This document shows, in pieces, positions 23,131-36,799 of a stretch of 64,000 nt of DNA; position 1 is the stretch's first letter; the number at the start of each line of letters is the position of its first letter. Position numbers and translations under genes: made by a program. Under the pieces are notes generated by a model. It searched no databases. It saw only the letters and a program-made list of their open reading frames with translations, and was not told where the DNA came from. Source of the stretch: Cryptomeria japonica (taxonomy: Eukaryota > Streptophyta > Pinopsida > Cupressales > Cupressaceae); NCBI RefSeq assembly GCF_030272615.1, contig NC_081414.1, forward strand, positions 916,367,648-916,431,647, read 5' to 3'.

Positions 23131-25407
23131 TCTGTAGACTAGTAGCTACCAATTTTATTTTTTTATGAGTGTTGCAGCTTCTTTGACTGTCCAAGACCTA
23201 ACAAACACAAACAACTATTAATCCAATTGTTTTGCAGGTTGCCTAGGAGTTCCAACCAAACATTGTGTCTTTTTTCTTAACTAGGCATCTAGATCTAATT
23301 AGGGGGTAAATAAACCATTATCTTTTGTGTTTTGTGAAAAGTGTAAAGGTAGGAGACTATGCTCTCATCTAGCTAGATGATCAGAAATCCAGACCCTCCA
23401 AGATTTTCATGTTTGTTGCATGCTTACCCTTAGCGGGCCTGCCCTCCCAACTTTCTCTTTGAGAAGGTAAGAGGGGAATGACCCAAATGAGTACACCTGG
23501 ACCTGGGGTTCCCAAATCACTATAATAAATAGGCCATTGATGATGAAAGGGTCAATGGTTGGGGCTATATGAGAGTTCACTCTCACATTGGGTGCTTAGT
23601 AGGATCCTAGAGATCTCAATCATGCTTGCGTGACTACTAAGTTCTTGGTGCTTCATTGGACTATAGGCCTCAATTGTGCTTGTGTAACTACGAAGGGTAG
23701 CTCCTAATGGGAAGACATATTAAACACCTTGTGCATAGTGGCCAAAAACCTTCTAGTAATTGGTGTAGGAGGTCGGACCTTCGAAGCCACCCATATTTCT
23801 ACGACCCTTAGTAGAGACACAAAGTTTGCCATGAGGAGTTTTCATGGGAATTGATGCTTGGCTGCCTCGGAGAAGTGAGTGTCGTGGAGGGGAGCTAGTG
23901 GGGTCAAGCATCTAAGTGTCTGTTCTGGGTAAGCATAGCTGGGAAACCAATTGGGATCTAATGACTATTGTCCTTGTCAGCCTTAAGAATGTTATACATG
24001 AGCATGAGTGTCTTTGAGCTAAAATTCATTTGATTATTGTGTTTTCTTTGCTTGATACTTACTTGCCAAGAGTAGACTAAAAAACATATCATTATCCTCA
24101 AACACATTGCAAAAAAAAAAAGAAAACTTGTCTAAAAACAAACAATCATCCAAGTCAAGATCCTAGTCACAATTCCAAACATAGTCATACCCAAGTCACA
24201 TCCTAGTCACCATCCACACAAAGTCCTAATTGCATCGAAACTTCATCCATCTCATGTTCCATAAACCTAAGTTGTATAAGAATCCTAAGAAGTCAATCCA
24301 CCAACCTATCAAGAAGAAGAAGCTCACACAAGCACAACTCATTATAAGTCAGAAATTTTGGTACACAAACCACAAACTCTTGCTTAAACATAGGACCTTC
24401 TTGCATCATTACCATGATTACGTGCATGGTCATAGCAATGAGTTTGATGCTAGTGATAAATTAAGAGTTTGTGCCCTCCATCAAGGTTCAGGTTTGTCTT
24501 TTAACACCAACTATCGTCAAAATCAAGGTGGTCATGTCCCTTCGTACAACTTGCCATCCGAACCAATCATCTATTGAGTCATGTTCATGCCAAGGATAAC
24601 CTAGTCACCAAAATTCTTCTAATCATCACTATCATCCCTCTTCAATCGATCATCCTTAATCTTTTCCTAAGGACTTAGCACATCAATCAATCACCAAATC
24701 AATCACCTCCAATTATCAAATCAATTCTCAAAATCCAAATCAAATCCAATTTAACCTCACATTAAGGTTGCATGCCTTGTGAAGTTTCATTTAGACCTCA
24801 TCATTAATCTCTTGGCTTTGTGCTTGAAGAAGAATCCTCTCTAAGTACCTTTGCCTTATCCTTTGAGTCAATCAAGAATCTTATCTCACGTCTTTGTTTT
24901 ACTTAGGCTCATTAGTCAACCCTTAGTGGAAGAAAGGATTTTTGATCATCATTCCAAGGTCTAAATTATACCCAACTTGGTCATTACCTCGCTTAGGGGT
25001 TCATCAATATTTCCCACCTAAGATCCTCACCCAAGGACTAAGGTGCAATCCTAATCAAATTTGGGTCCTAATCCAAAGACCCTATCAATCAGCAAAATCT
25101 ATTTCCGTCAAGTTCAAATCCAAAAATCCAAGAGCCTTGCTAAGTCCTCTCATAAAAATTTTCCTACTTCAATCTTTTCTAAGGTTATTCTTGTATGGTC
25201 ACAACTTGATCTCAAAAGAAAAATATGTCCTAACAACAATATGGTATGCCAAACATTAGTGTCCTATATGAAGATCCTACGCAAGATTCTACACAAAGTG
25301 TGCAACCTAGCATCCAAAATCAAACACAAAATCCTAATATGGTTGACCAAGATGAACTCTCTCTGGAAGTGCAAACTTTCCTAGCAGACTCTTATAACTA
25401 AAAGACA
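23131..25407 (+). other. Tat-B leader, no clear gene
   Basis: A long non-coding stretch between LTR and gag. Short ORFs around 24.2-25.4 kb have Asn/Lys/His/Ser-rich composition and overlap in several frames; I recognise none of them. Confidence 0.5.
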
Positions 25408-28154
25408 TTGCAGAAATTTATCCAACATAATCCTACTGTGCTTCTAAAGACCCTCCTTGAAAATGGAGCTCAACTCCCACGTGATTTTGATAAATCCACC
25501 CTTGGTCAACAACCACAAGGAGACCTTTCTCCCACTCATACCGCCGCACCTATTCAAACTCAATCAATTGTGGCCCCACCAATAATTCAAATCCAATCAA
25601 TAACACCTGCAGCACCTCCCCCTGGGATCTCCATTCCACCTTCTTCCTCCTTACCATTTATACCACTATCAAATCCGATCTCATCTATTCTCCAACATGC
25701 CTCTATACCATCTTCTTCTCAACCATATATTCCTATTCCACAAACCTCCATTCCCGTCAACAATGTCACTAGCTTCATTCGGGCCGCACTTAATCCTATC
25801 ACATCAGTTTGTGGGTCGTAATCGACTATCACTCAAGTCCCTATGACATCAGTCATCACATCTCACATCCTCGCTTCCTCATTATATCAATACATAAGTG
25901 GTGGTGCACCTTCCACGACTCATCTAATTCTAGGAGCAAACACAATCCATCATTTCCAAAATCCACAACAAGACCTCGTTAAAGAAATTCAGGACATAAA
26001 AAACATCATCAAGGACATGAAGGAAGGGACTAACAAAATGAAACCTTACTCCTTTGAGGAATTTTGTCCTTGTCCTTATGACCCGTCTATATCAGTTGCA
26101 CCTTACCCCCCAAGGTTTGAGATCCCTAAGTTCACCAAGTATGAGGGCAAAGGGGACCCCCGTGACCATGTTTGGGAATTTCACATCCTATATCAAGAAG
26201 TCTCCTATAGTGACCTATACCTTCGAAGAATCTTCCCTAAGAGTCTCACGGGAGATACCCTGACATGGCTCTCATTCTTACCACGAGGTTCCATTATCTC
26301 CTTCCCAGACTTGGCAGAGAAGTTTGTGGCTCACTATGCCTACAACATGGCTAATGATGTTTCCATGATGGACCTGTGTAACACAAAGCAAAGGCCTAGA
26401 GAGACTTTCACTAACTTCTTGCAACGATGGCAACACCTCATCAAGAAATTCCAATGGGACATGCCATAACAACACCAAATTGAATTATTTCAAAATAATT
26501 TGGTGCTCGAACTATCAAGGCCTTTGACATCTCAATGCATTAAATCTTTCCAAAAATTGTCTAATAAGGGCCTAGCCCTTGAACATGTCTTGTTAGAGGA
26601 AGGAACATTAAAGAACTACCAAAGATCAATTCAAAATTCTTCCTCTTATCATAATGATAAACCAAAATTCTAGTCCAAAAATAAGAACGTAGTCAATGAC
26701 GGTGTAACTAATGCAAAATGGGTCCAAACCGTGGCCGCTCCTCCAAAACCCACCCCCACCAATCGTAAATTCAACAATCAAAATAATCAAAATCAATCCC
26801 AAAAGCCTCATAACAATGTCTCAATCCAGGAGCGACCACCCTGATCCAACAATAGGACTCCAAGAGAGTTCACTCCTCTTGCTGAGCCCATTGAAGTGGT
26901 GTTTCAAAAGCTTGTTCAAGCAGGTGCAGTGGTTTTCCCGATCACTCATCCGTTTGATCCCAATCAATCCAAACCTAGGTTGTACAATGAGAATGAATAT
27001 TGTGAGTATCATCATATCAAGGGACATGATACACAAAAATGCATGAAGCTTAAAATCTACATACAAGATCTCATTGATAGGAGTGAAATTCAAGTAGCAA
27101 ATACAAAACCTGGTAATAACAACGACAAACTCAAAATGTACCAAGAACCCTTCCCGAAACATGATAAAGGAAAAGGCTCATCATTTAACACGGTGAACTA
27201 TAACTACACAAATCACATAACCGACTTTGACTCTTTAGTAGGTCGCATTGAGCCCACAGACAATCATGTTAATGTCATAACTATCCAAGGAGTTAAACCT
27301 CCCCCTCCCCAAAGAAGACCTAACCCTATTAGGATACTCATTCAAGGCACTGCACCTTCCGTCTCCTACTCTCAAAATAATTGATAACCACTCGCCGAGG
27401 CAAAGTCAACATGCAAGGAGCTCCTTCCCCACCAAACCCTCCCCCCATGTCTTCCACCCACCGATATGACCTCCTTGACCAACTTGGGAAGACCCCCGCA
27501 CAAATCTCCATCCTAGAACTTCTCAAGACTTTCAATGTCCATAAAGAAATTTTGGAACAAGCCCTCCTTGAGTCTCGTGTTCCTGATAATATCAATGCTA
27601 CCCAATTTCAAGCTCTCATTGGAAACCTTGTCGCCCAACAACACCTTGTGTTCACTTCCAATGATGCTCTTGCAGATGAAGACCATAATAAACCTTTGCA
27701 TATAGAAGCCCTTATCCAGAAGCACAAGGTCAAACATATCCTGATAGACGGTGGATCTAGACTCAATTTGTGTACATACAAGTTAATAAAATAATTGGGA
27801 CTTTCTGAGGATCTGGTAGATACATCAGGAAGGATCACAATAAAAGCATATGATGATGCAGAAAGAGTTTCAAAGGGCATGATCACCTTACCTCTTCAAG
27901 TGGGGCCTATCACAATTGAAACCCCTTGCCAAGTACTAGATCTTTATCTCCCCTACAACATCCTTCTCAGTCGGCCATGGATTCACTCCTTGCAATCCAT
28001 ACCCTCTACTTATCACCAATGCATCAAATTCCCCTTCAATGGAAGAGAGATCACTATCAAAGGTGATCCACAACCTTTTCAATATTGCAATCTCTTAGAG
28101 GGGAAGCATCCATATCATTGCCGACTAAATAGACTCTCGCCAACTCCTCCATTT
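25408..28154 (+). pseudogene. Tat-B gag-protease (decayed)
   Basis: A Pro/Ser/Ile-rich N-terminus (25408-25818) is followed by the retrotransposon Gag core: PRFEIPKFTKYEGKGDPRDH, then MDLCNTKQRPRETFTNFLQRW (to 26467, stop). A Tat-type C-X2-H-X4-H-X4-C knuckle, CEYHHIKGHDTQKC, lies near 27000. The linker has the Tat signature LLDQLGKTPAQISILELLK. The aspartic protease site is HILIDGGSRLNLC near 27740, with a stop soon after and the rest of the fold (DLYLPYNILLSRPWIH) up to the Tat-A insertion. Confidence 0.85.
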
Positions 28155-28159
28155 GACAC

Positions 28160-29626
28160 TGTAGACATCTAAAAATGGTCAACGCTTGCAGAGTCATACT
28201 TTAACATGTACGCATTGCCTTATTTTAGGGTTCTTGCATCGCATTAACATTTGTTCTATGTTGCGCACTTGGTCTTTATCATTTGCGAGCATCGAGTCCT
28301 TCTTCTGCATTCCTCATTTTTATCGCTTTCAAATTAGGTCTTGTCGATAGTAATCTTCAGTCATGATCTTGGTCGATCTTATCCTGTCGCATCAATGTGC
28401 GTGCTTATTTATCATCATTTTGGACATTGTCAATCCTAATCGATGATAGAATTAGGGTTTTGTCCTCTTGTCAATCTTGTCATTTTGCGATCGATTCATC
28501 ATCAATCCTTGTCCTTGTCAATCTCGTCATTTTGCGATCGATTCGTCATTGATCCTTGTCCTTGTCAATCTTGTCATTTTGCGATCGATTCGTCGTCGAT
28601 CCTTGTCCTCTTCAATCATGTCAATTTGGATCGATTAGTCATTGTTCCTCATTAATTGGCACCTATCAATTTGGTCTCCTTATCAATCTTGGTCAATTTG
28701 TCATTGATTTTTGTCAACCAATCTCAATCATTTATCAACATTGGTCATTTGTCAATCAGAATCATGATCGAACCTACATTAATTTCTTATTATCTTGACC
28801 TAATTCCTTGTCCTCTTTTTTCTAGGGTTTTATGATTTGTTCATTTAATCCTTTTCTTCTTCTTTGTGGGTTAAATAAATAAATTTATTTATTTAGTCCT
28901 AGGTCTCTTTCATGAATTAATTAATGGATGAAAACCTATTAATTAATTCACCTAATTTCTATTTCCACCTCATTTCTAATTTACCTAATTTCTATTTCCA
29001 CCTCATTTCTAATTTTCCTAATTCCTTATTTCCACCTCATTTTCTAATTTGCTAAATTCAATTTCCACCTAATCAATTCCTCTCTAGTCTCTCCCTATTT
29101 TTGTGCTTCGGTGGAAGCATGAATTTCTCATGCGTCATACCATTGGCATAGCAAGATGTCATAGGCTTTTAGTCCTCTAACCTTTGCATTGGCAATATGT
29201 CATAATTCATGACATAGAAGGTGTCATAACCTTCTTCCTTCAACTCAATTTTGCCATTTTTGAAATCAATTGCCTCTAATATCAATTTCATGCTAATCTT
29301 GTCCTCTCTCCAATTTGTCTATAAATTGGATGGGTTTCTGAGATTGAAAAAAGACCACGCTTCTAGTATTATCGCGCTATCAAAATCAATCTTGCTTCAT
29401 GCTTTTGCACTTGTAGGTGAGATCCACACAAATCCGCTATTTGGAGGAGAAAGGAGAACAATGGAGGTCAATTGGAAGAGACATTGGTGATGGATTTTCA
29501 TTTATTCTGAATGTCTTGTTTTCAATTCTTCTATTGATTGTAATTAGGATTTATTTCATTGCAATTTGGCTTTGTGGTTAGCTAATATCTATTTGCTTTG
29601 ATGATTTCCCAATTTCCTGATCAACA
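28160..29626 (+). repeat. 5' LTR of Tat-A
   Basis: TGTAGACATC to CTGATCAACA, 1,467 bases, near-identical to the 3' LTR and to the internal copy at 35184. It carries about three 48-base units around TTTTGCGATCGATTCGTC (28465-28620), a palindrome TAAATAAATTTATTTA near 28870, an inverted TTAATTAATGG/CTATTAATTAA pair, and a TATAAAT at 29320-29326. ORFs here are artefacts of the repeats. Confidence 0.93.
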
Positions 29627-29630
29627 TTTT

Positions 29631-29649
29631 TGGTGAACCCGAAGTGAAC
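29631..29649 (+). other. Probable primer binding site of Tat-A
   Basis: TGGTGAACCCGAAGTGAAC begins four bases after the LTR. It is recurrent (a mutated form follows the internal LTR at about 36668), but I cannot name the tRNA. Confidence 0.6.
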
Positions 29650-29734
29650 TAACCATTTAACCATGTTTTGAGTGCTTTTTTAGCTGTTTGCAAGTGAAAA
29701 ACTCAAGAAACAGGGCAACTCAGAGCTTTCTGGA

Positions 29735-29850
29735 CACTTTTGCGCCTGTGTAGAAGGGATCTGCGCCTGTGTAAATGAGATCTGTGCCTGTGTAGAAGGG
29801 ATCTGCGCCTGTGTTGATGAGATCTGCGACTGTGTAAGGCCAGAAACAGG
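29735..29850 (+). repeat. Leader tandem repeat, GCGCCTGTGTA units
   Basis: Five units of about 21-22 bases built on GATCTGCGCCTGTGTAGA. The same core appears in both orientations upstream of the antisense gene (56600-56720) and in the inverted block at 34160-34270. Confidence 0.8.
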
Positions 29851-31445
29851 GGTAAAATTAGTTGTTTTTCTTGCAAGTTTGTTTGTTTGCAATCAGTTTC
29901 TTACATTAGGGTTTTTCTTTGGTACTAATTCTCTGTGCAACATCTTGGCGTTACGTGTGACGAAGACTAAAAATGCAACTACTAATGAATCTTATGCAAG
30001 ACGCGGTCAAAGACTGACATTAAAACATCTTGCTTGCAAATTTTTAAAGTAGTTGCACATTTCGTTTCTTAAAGGATAATGAACACCATGCATGCTTTGT
30101 TTGTTTTCAATTTGATTATATGTTTTAAGCCTTAGAGTTGGGCCTGCCTCCTGATTTGCCTGGCACTTCACACAGGCATTGGTGAGAGGGAACGACCCAA
30201 AGTGGTGACGGGCTAAAGCCAAGCTCTTCCGAACCACTCTAAATAACTATGGATGCAATGAAAGTTGTAGACAATGGGTGCTGGAATGGTATTGTGACGA
30301 TTTATTCGCTAGATCAATACCCACCCGAACGAATGCCCTTACTAGAATCTCTTGTTTAGATGCCAAAATCCTTCTATCTGTTGGCTCAAGTGTTGTGATA
30401 TGCGCATGCCAAAGACACCTCTCATGTACTCCTTAGTTAGAGATAGCAAGTTCTTGGGAAGTGATGCCCCTTGAACTCGAAGCTTGGTATGCCCGAGAAG
30501 TGAGTGCATTGTAAGGGGGAGCCAGTGCTACCAAGCGTCTAGCTATCTAGCTAAGTGTTGTATTTTATGGTTAGAGGATTCAACAGATATTGCCCTTGCT
30601 AGCCATAAGATTTGTTGTGAATGTGCTTGATTGTCTTGAGTCAAAGTTAAACAAACATTATGTCTTCTGTGATTGTCAAAAGTTAAAATCAAACTTTCAA
30701 AAGTGCTCATAAAACAACAACCTTCAATTCAAAACAAAATCCAAACAAAAAGTCCAAATTTGTCCAAGTATTCATCCAATATTTGAATATGGCTTGTCAA
30801 AACATTAAATGTCTTTGTTTCAAAAATTCATGTCACTTTAGGCTAGGTTTTGCATAGTCCAACTTAGGTCCTAGGGCATATTGTCATCTCCCTTCATTTT
30901 AGTCCTTTTCATTGCAATCGTCCTCATTTTGCACTTAGGTTCAAAATCATTTCCCTAAGTTTGCATTTCATTGTCATATCCAAGCTAGATTTCCATTTAG
31001 GTGACATTTGTGCAGTATCCTTGTCATGCTAAAATTAGGTCTTGCCTAGGTTGCATTTAGTCTAAAAAATTTGGTTTGTCAAACTTAAAAAATCAAAACT
31101 TTGGATGATACCCTAAGTTGTTGTTAGGGAGTCTTGACCTTGTCTAAAATTTGTCCTTTCATTAATATCATTTTTGTCAAACCTAGCTTAGTATCCAAGC
31201 ATATAGGTGAGACATTGTCAATTTGTCCTATTGTCATTTGGTCCTTTGTCCTTTAAGGTCTTGGCTTCATTTCAGCTTCCCAAGGTTGAGTCTTTAGGTT
31301 TGCATTCCAAAAAGTTTGTCCAAATCTTGAAAAACAACAAAAACATAGGTTGCATTCTTGCCATAGATTTCATTTTCATCTATTTAGGTTGCATTTAGTT
31401 GCATATCATACATCATCCTTTTAAAATAAAAAAATCCCAAAAATA
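29851..31445 (+). other. Tat-A leader, no gene
   Basis: AT-rich leader rich in TTGTC and AAAAC words, no coding region recognised before gag. Confidence 0.55.
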
Positions 31446-33803
31446 TTGCATTTGCATAGTGACATGCCTGTCGAAACAAGGTCAAAATCTAAGAAGATGG
31501 GCGAACTAACATATCAAACCATTGACAATGTATCAAACTCACAGTTTCAACCTACTCTAACATTACAAACTGAAGGTTCGTCAAACACATCATTACCACA
31601 ATATGGAATGGTTCAACTTGGACCACCTCCGTTATATGAGCCAGTGTTTGTACCCATGAAACCAGGATATGGAAGTGTTCCACCAACACCAAGGGAAAAT
31701 GTACCTTTTGATTGGAATCAACTGAACCTGCAACATGAAATTCAAACTCAAACATTACATGAGGAACAAACTCTTTCACAAGGATTTGGTTCAGATCAAG
31801 GTATTCAACAAGAAATAAATCCAAATGTTTTACCAAATTCTTCATCAGATTCTGATGCTTCTGATGATATTGATTTGTTCCTTAAAGATCCGAAGTTGAC
31901 AAAAAAGATGGATAAATTCTTGAACAAGGTCTTTAAGATGTTCCCACAAAAATATCTTGACATGATGAGTAATGTGACCTCCTCAAGTCAGCAAATTAAT
32001 GTGCAAAAACAACAAGGCAGTGTGCTGTTAAGTTTCTCTCCACATCCAAATGAAGAAAATGTGCAACAAGAACCTCAACACACCTTGATGAGTAAACGTG
32101 CTTCAAAAATGTTGATAGTGACTATTCCACAAAAGTCACCATTCGAAACAATAAACAATCCATTATTTAATACAACACCTTTAGCACAAGATCAAATGAT
32201 GGCCACACAAATGTTGACAACTGTCCCTCAACAAGAAAAGATTCCTCAAATGATTGCCAGTGGATCAAAATCTAAGATGCAAGAAAGCTTTACGATTGGA
32301 ATGCCTGATCTTACTAATGTTCAAAACAATCCTACAATGCAACAAAGTTTCTATGTCCCATCAAGTTCAATATGTTTGGCAAATATTGTGATAGAACCTT
32401 CGATAGTGGCAACACAAAGAGCCACAAATAGTGGTGTGCACCAACAACAAGTGTTGCAACAATTGAGGAATGCACAAAAGGCACAATCGAATGTGCAAAC
32501 AAGCAATGCACAACAACAACAATATCACATTCAACAACACGTTGCAGTGTCTTCTGCACCATTACAAGTTAATTCAAACTTGCAACCACCACAATGGATT
32601 GGACAAACAACACAGAAAGTCAATGCAAGTGCCATCCCCCATCTCAAGGAGAAACAACAGAAACCTCCCAAACAAAGTTTTTTGAAAATGATGGGATTTA
32701 CATCAGGACAACAACAGTTGGCACAAAGTCAGCAAATTCCAATTCGTCAGCATCAACAACAACATGTGCCTCAATATGGGCCAAGAAAAACAAGTTATCA
32801 TACATCACAACCACAACTGATGTCCATGCAATATCAACAACACCCTCAACTGCAATATCAACCTAGGCTACAAATGATGATCCCACCACAAGAAGCACAC
32901 TAAAAGGGTCAATGTCAAGACATGGCACAACCACAACAACAAGAGTTGTATCAAGACCTTTATATGCCAGAGACACCAAAGACAACAATTTTAGAGCGTC
33001 AATAGCCAATAGAGAGCAGGATGTATCGACAAAGAGTACACCCAAGAGTGAATGATGAACTCCCAAAATCTTTGTTACCTGACACATTTGCATAACAACT
33101 TGAGAAGTTGCAATGACAAGTTGATGCATTGGAAACCAAAGGGACAAAGAAATTATACATAGATCAAGATTTGTATCCTAATCCATTTGACAAGAGCTTG
33201 TACATGCCTCCCTTTCCTAAGCATTTTGAGGCACCTAATTTTGAGAAATATAAAGGGAATGGCAATCCAAAAGACCATATTCGAGCATTTTTCGCAGCAT
33301 GTACTGAAGTGAGCTATGAGGAAACATATTTGATGCGCTTATTCACACGAAGTCTCATAGGACAAGCCATGGATTGGTATTCCCATTTGCCAGGGAACAT
33401 AAAGACATGGCCGGAATTGGCTCAAAAGTTTATATCCCACTTCGCATTCAACATTGACAATGAAGTGACCATGTTAGATTTATGTAACACTAAGCAAAAG
33501 CAAGGTGAACCATTAGTGACTTTCTTGCAAAGATGACGAAGTTTGTACAGTCGTTCTTCCCTAGATATACCTGAAGAACAACAAGTGAACTTATTCATTC
33601 AAAATTTGGTCCCAGAAATGATGTATGAGCTCAAATTGAAAAGTCCTAGCACCATTGAGAAGCTCATTAAGAAAGGGATGAACATTGAAACTGCTCTTGT
33701 AGCTAAGGGACTCATTAAACTCAACAAAGACAGTGATAACACAATTCAAGGGAGAAAAATAGATTTTGGTACAAAAACAAGAATGTCACTAATGAAAATA
33801 TAG
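31446..33803 (+). pseudogene. Tat-A gag, first part
   Basis: A long Gln/Pro/Ser-rich N-terminal region (31446-32900, opening MHLHSDMPVETRSKSKK) is followed, after stops at 32901 and 33003, by the Gag core: FEAPNFEKYKGNGNPKDH and MLDLCNTKQKQGEPLVTFLQ, then a TGA at 33534 and EEQQVNLFIQNLVPEMMYEL. The long Gln-rich segment is open for 485 codons, so decay is mild. Gag is cut at about 33806 by the rearranged block and resumes near 36790. Confidence 0.82.
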
Positions 33804-33805
33804 CA

Positions 33806-36790
33806 TGGCCAACACAAATGACAAGCAGTAGAAGGCACAAAAGACTACGACCAACATAAGATGGAGAGCATGCACATCCATCTAGGCACTGACAAAGATC
33901 TATAAATGAGACAAGGAGAAGGAAAAGAGCTCATTTGCACTAGCCAAAGTGGAGGAATTGTTTCTCAGGAAAAAGAACCCTTGCAGAGAGATGGCAAACA
34001 TTCAAATGGTAGAGAACCTTGGGGAACGTGTACGCACCTATAGATGACCGGACGACGTGGGAGCAGCGGTATGTAGCTCAAAAACCCATATTGTCAATTT
34101 CATGAATTTTGCTTGATTGCGGGACATTGCGGGGCCCACAGGGAAGGAAAAAATGGACATCTGCACTTGTGTGGGCGCATTCTGTGCCTGTGTAAGGATG
34201 TTCTGCGCCTATGTAGGGTACACAGGCACAACTTGATGCTGCACAGGTGTAGGACAAGGCACACAAGCGCAATTGTGCACTGAGAACACTAATTTGAGCG
34301 AAAACAGCGTGTGGATGATCCCAAAAAGAGGGATAAGGGTAGGATAGGTCAAAATAGATAAGAAAAACCCTAATTGGGGCATGAAACAAAGAAATGCAAC
34401 CCTTAGGAGAGAACCCTAAAACTGACAAAGTGTGCCCCAATTATGATGTAGAGTCGACAGTATCCATTGATTACACGGGAAAACAGACCCGACTGCTTCA
34501 TGTTGCAACATAGACTCAGGAGCACAGACAGAGATACATTAGCAGGACTTGGATTATACTATATTACATAATTTCAATGAAATAAATCCTAATTACAATC
34601 AATAGAAGAATTGAAAACAAGACATTCAGAATAAATGAAAATCCTTCACCAATGTCTCTTCCAATTGACCTCCATTGTTCTCCTTTCTCCTCCAAATAGC
34701 AGATTTGTGTGGATCTCACCTACAAGTGCAAAAGCATGAAGCAAGATTGATTTTGATAGCATGAGAATACTAGAAGCGTGGTCTTTTTTTGATCTTAGAA
34801 ACTCATCCAATTTATAGACAAATTGGAGAGAGGACAAGATTAGCATGAAATTGATATTAGAGGCAATTGATTTCAAAAATGGCAAAATTGAGTTGAAGGA
34901 AGAAGGTTATGACACCTTCTATGTCATGAATTATGACATATTGCCAATGCAAAGGTTAGAGGACTAAAAGCCTATGACATCTTGCTATGCCAATGGTATG
35001 ACGCATGAGAAATTCATGCTTCCATTGAAGCACAAAAAATAGGGAGAGACTAGAGAGGAATTGATTAGGTGGAAATTGAATTTAGCAAATTAGAAAATGA
35101 GGTGGAAATTAGGAATTAGGAAATTAGGAATTAGGAATTTATTTATTTAATCCACAAAGAAGAAGAAAAGGATTAAATGAACCTGACGTCTAAAAATGGT
35201 CAATGCTTGCGGAATCATACTTTAACATGTACGCATTGCCTTATTTTAGGGTTCTTGCGTCGCATTAACATTTCTTCTATGTTGCGCACTTGGTCTTTAT
35301 CATTTGTGAGCATCGAGTCCTTCTTCTGCATTCCTCATTTTTATCGCTTTCGAATTAGGTCTTGTCGATAGTAATCTTCAGTCATGATCTTGGTCGATCT
35401 TATCCTATCGCATCAATGTGCGTGCTTATTTATCATCATTTTGGACATCGTCAATCCTAATCGATGATAGAATTAGGGTTTTGTCCTCTTGTCAATCTTG
35501 TCATTTTGCGATCGATTCGTCATCAATTCTTGTCCTTGTCAATCTCGTCATTTTGCGATCGATTCGTCATCGATCCTTGTCCTTGTCAATCTTGTCATTT
35601 TGCGATCGATTCATCATCGATCCTTGTCCTCTTCAATCATGTCAATTTGGATCGATTAGTCATTGTTCCTCATCAATTGGCACCTATCAATTTGGTCTCC
35701 TTGTTAATCTTGGTCAATTTGTCATTGATTTTTGTCAACCAATCTCAATCATTTATCAACATTGGTCCTTTGTCAATTAGAATCATGATCGAACCTACAT
35801 TAATTTCTTATTGTCTCGACCTAATTCCTTGTCCTCTTATTTCTAGGGTTTTATGATTTGTTCATTTAATCCTTTTCTTCTTCTTTTTGGGTTAAATAAA
35901 TAAATTTATTTATTTAGTCCTAGGTCTCTTTCATGAATTAATTAATGGATGAAAACCTATTAATTAATTCACCTAATTTCTATTTCCACCTCATTTCTAA
36001 ATTACCTAATTTCTATTTCCACCTCATTTCTATTTCCACCTCATTTCTAATTTTCCTAATTCCTAATTTCCACCTCATTTTCTAATTTGCTAAATTCAAT
36101 TTCCACCTAATCAATTCCTCTCTAGTCTCTCCCTATTTTTGTGCTTTGGTGGAAGCATGAATTTCTCATGCATCATACCATTGGCATAGCAAGATGTCAT
36201 AGGCTTTTAGTCCTCTAACCTTTGCATTGGCAATATGTCATAATTCATGACATAGAAGGTGTCATAACCTTCTTCCTTCAACTCAATTTTGCCATGTTTG
36301 AAATCAATTGCCTCTAATATCAATTTCATGCTAATCTTGTCCTCTCTCCAATTTGTCTATAAATTGGATGAGTTTCTGAGATCAAAAAAGGACCACGCTT
36401 CTAGTATTCTTGCGCTATCAAAATCAATCTTGCTTCATGCTTTTTCACTTGTAGGTGAGATCCACACAAATCCGCTATTTGGAGGAGAAAGGAGAACAAT
36501 GGAGGTCAATTGGAAGAGACATTGGTGATGAATTTTCATTTATTCTGAATGTCTTGTTTTCAATTCTTCTATTGATTGTAATTAGGATTTATTTCATTGC
36601 AATTTGGCTTTGTGGTTAGCTAATATCTATTTGCTTTGATGATTTCCCAATTTCTTGATCAATATTTCTGGTGAGCCTAATGTGAAAATGGTCAACGCTT
36701 GCGGAGTCTAAAAATGAAATAAATCCTAACCACCTAATCAATTCCTCTCTAGTCTCTCCCTAATTTTGTGCTTCGGTGGAAGCATGAATG
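33806..36790. repeat. Rearranged Tat-A fragments inside gag
   Basis: Four pieces lie end to end: 33812-34570 is an inverted copy of about 56314-57073 (start and upstream region of the antisense gene); 34571-35182 is an inverted, internally deleted piece of the LTR; 35184-36664 is a complete direct LTR missing only a few bases at its start and followed by a primer-site-like sequence; 36685-36790 holds small LTR shreds. No target duplication is visible, so this is not a simple insertion; self-integration or template switching of Tat cDNA would explain it. Confidence 0.8.
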
Positions 36791-36799
36791 CAAATCAAC

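Noticed and set aside
28465-28620. CRISPR-like array of regularly spaced repeats
   Set aside because: Head-to-tail LTR minisatellite without unique spacers, in a plant retrotransposon.
28443-28798. ORFs repeated at 35418, 35464, 57447 and 57517
   Set aside because: They translate the 48-base LTR repeats of Tat-A; not genes.
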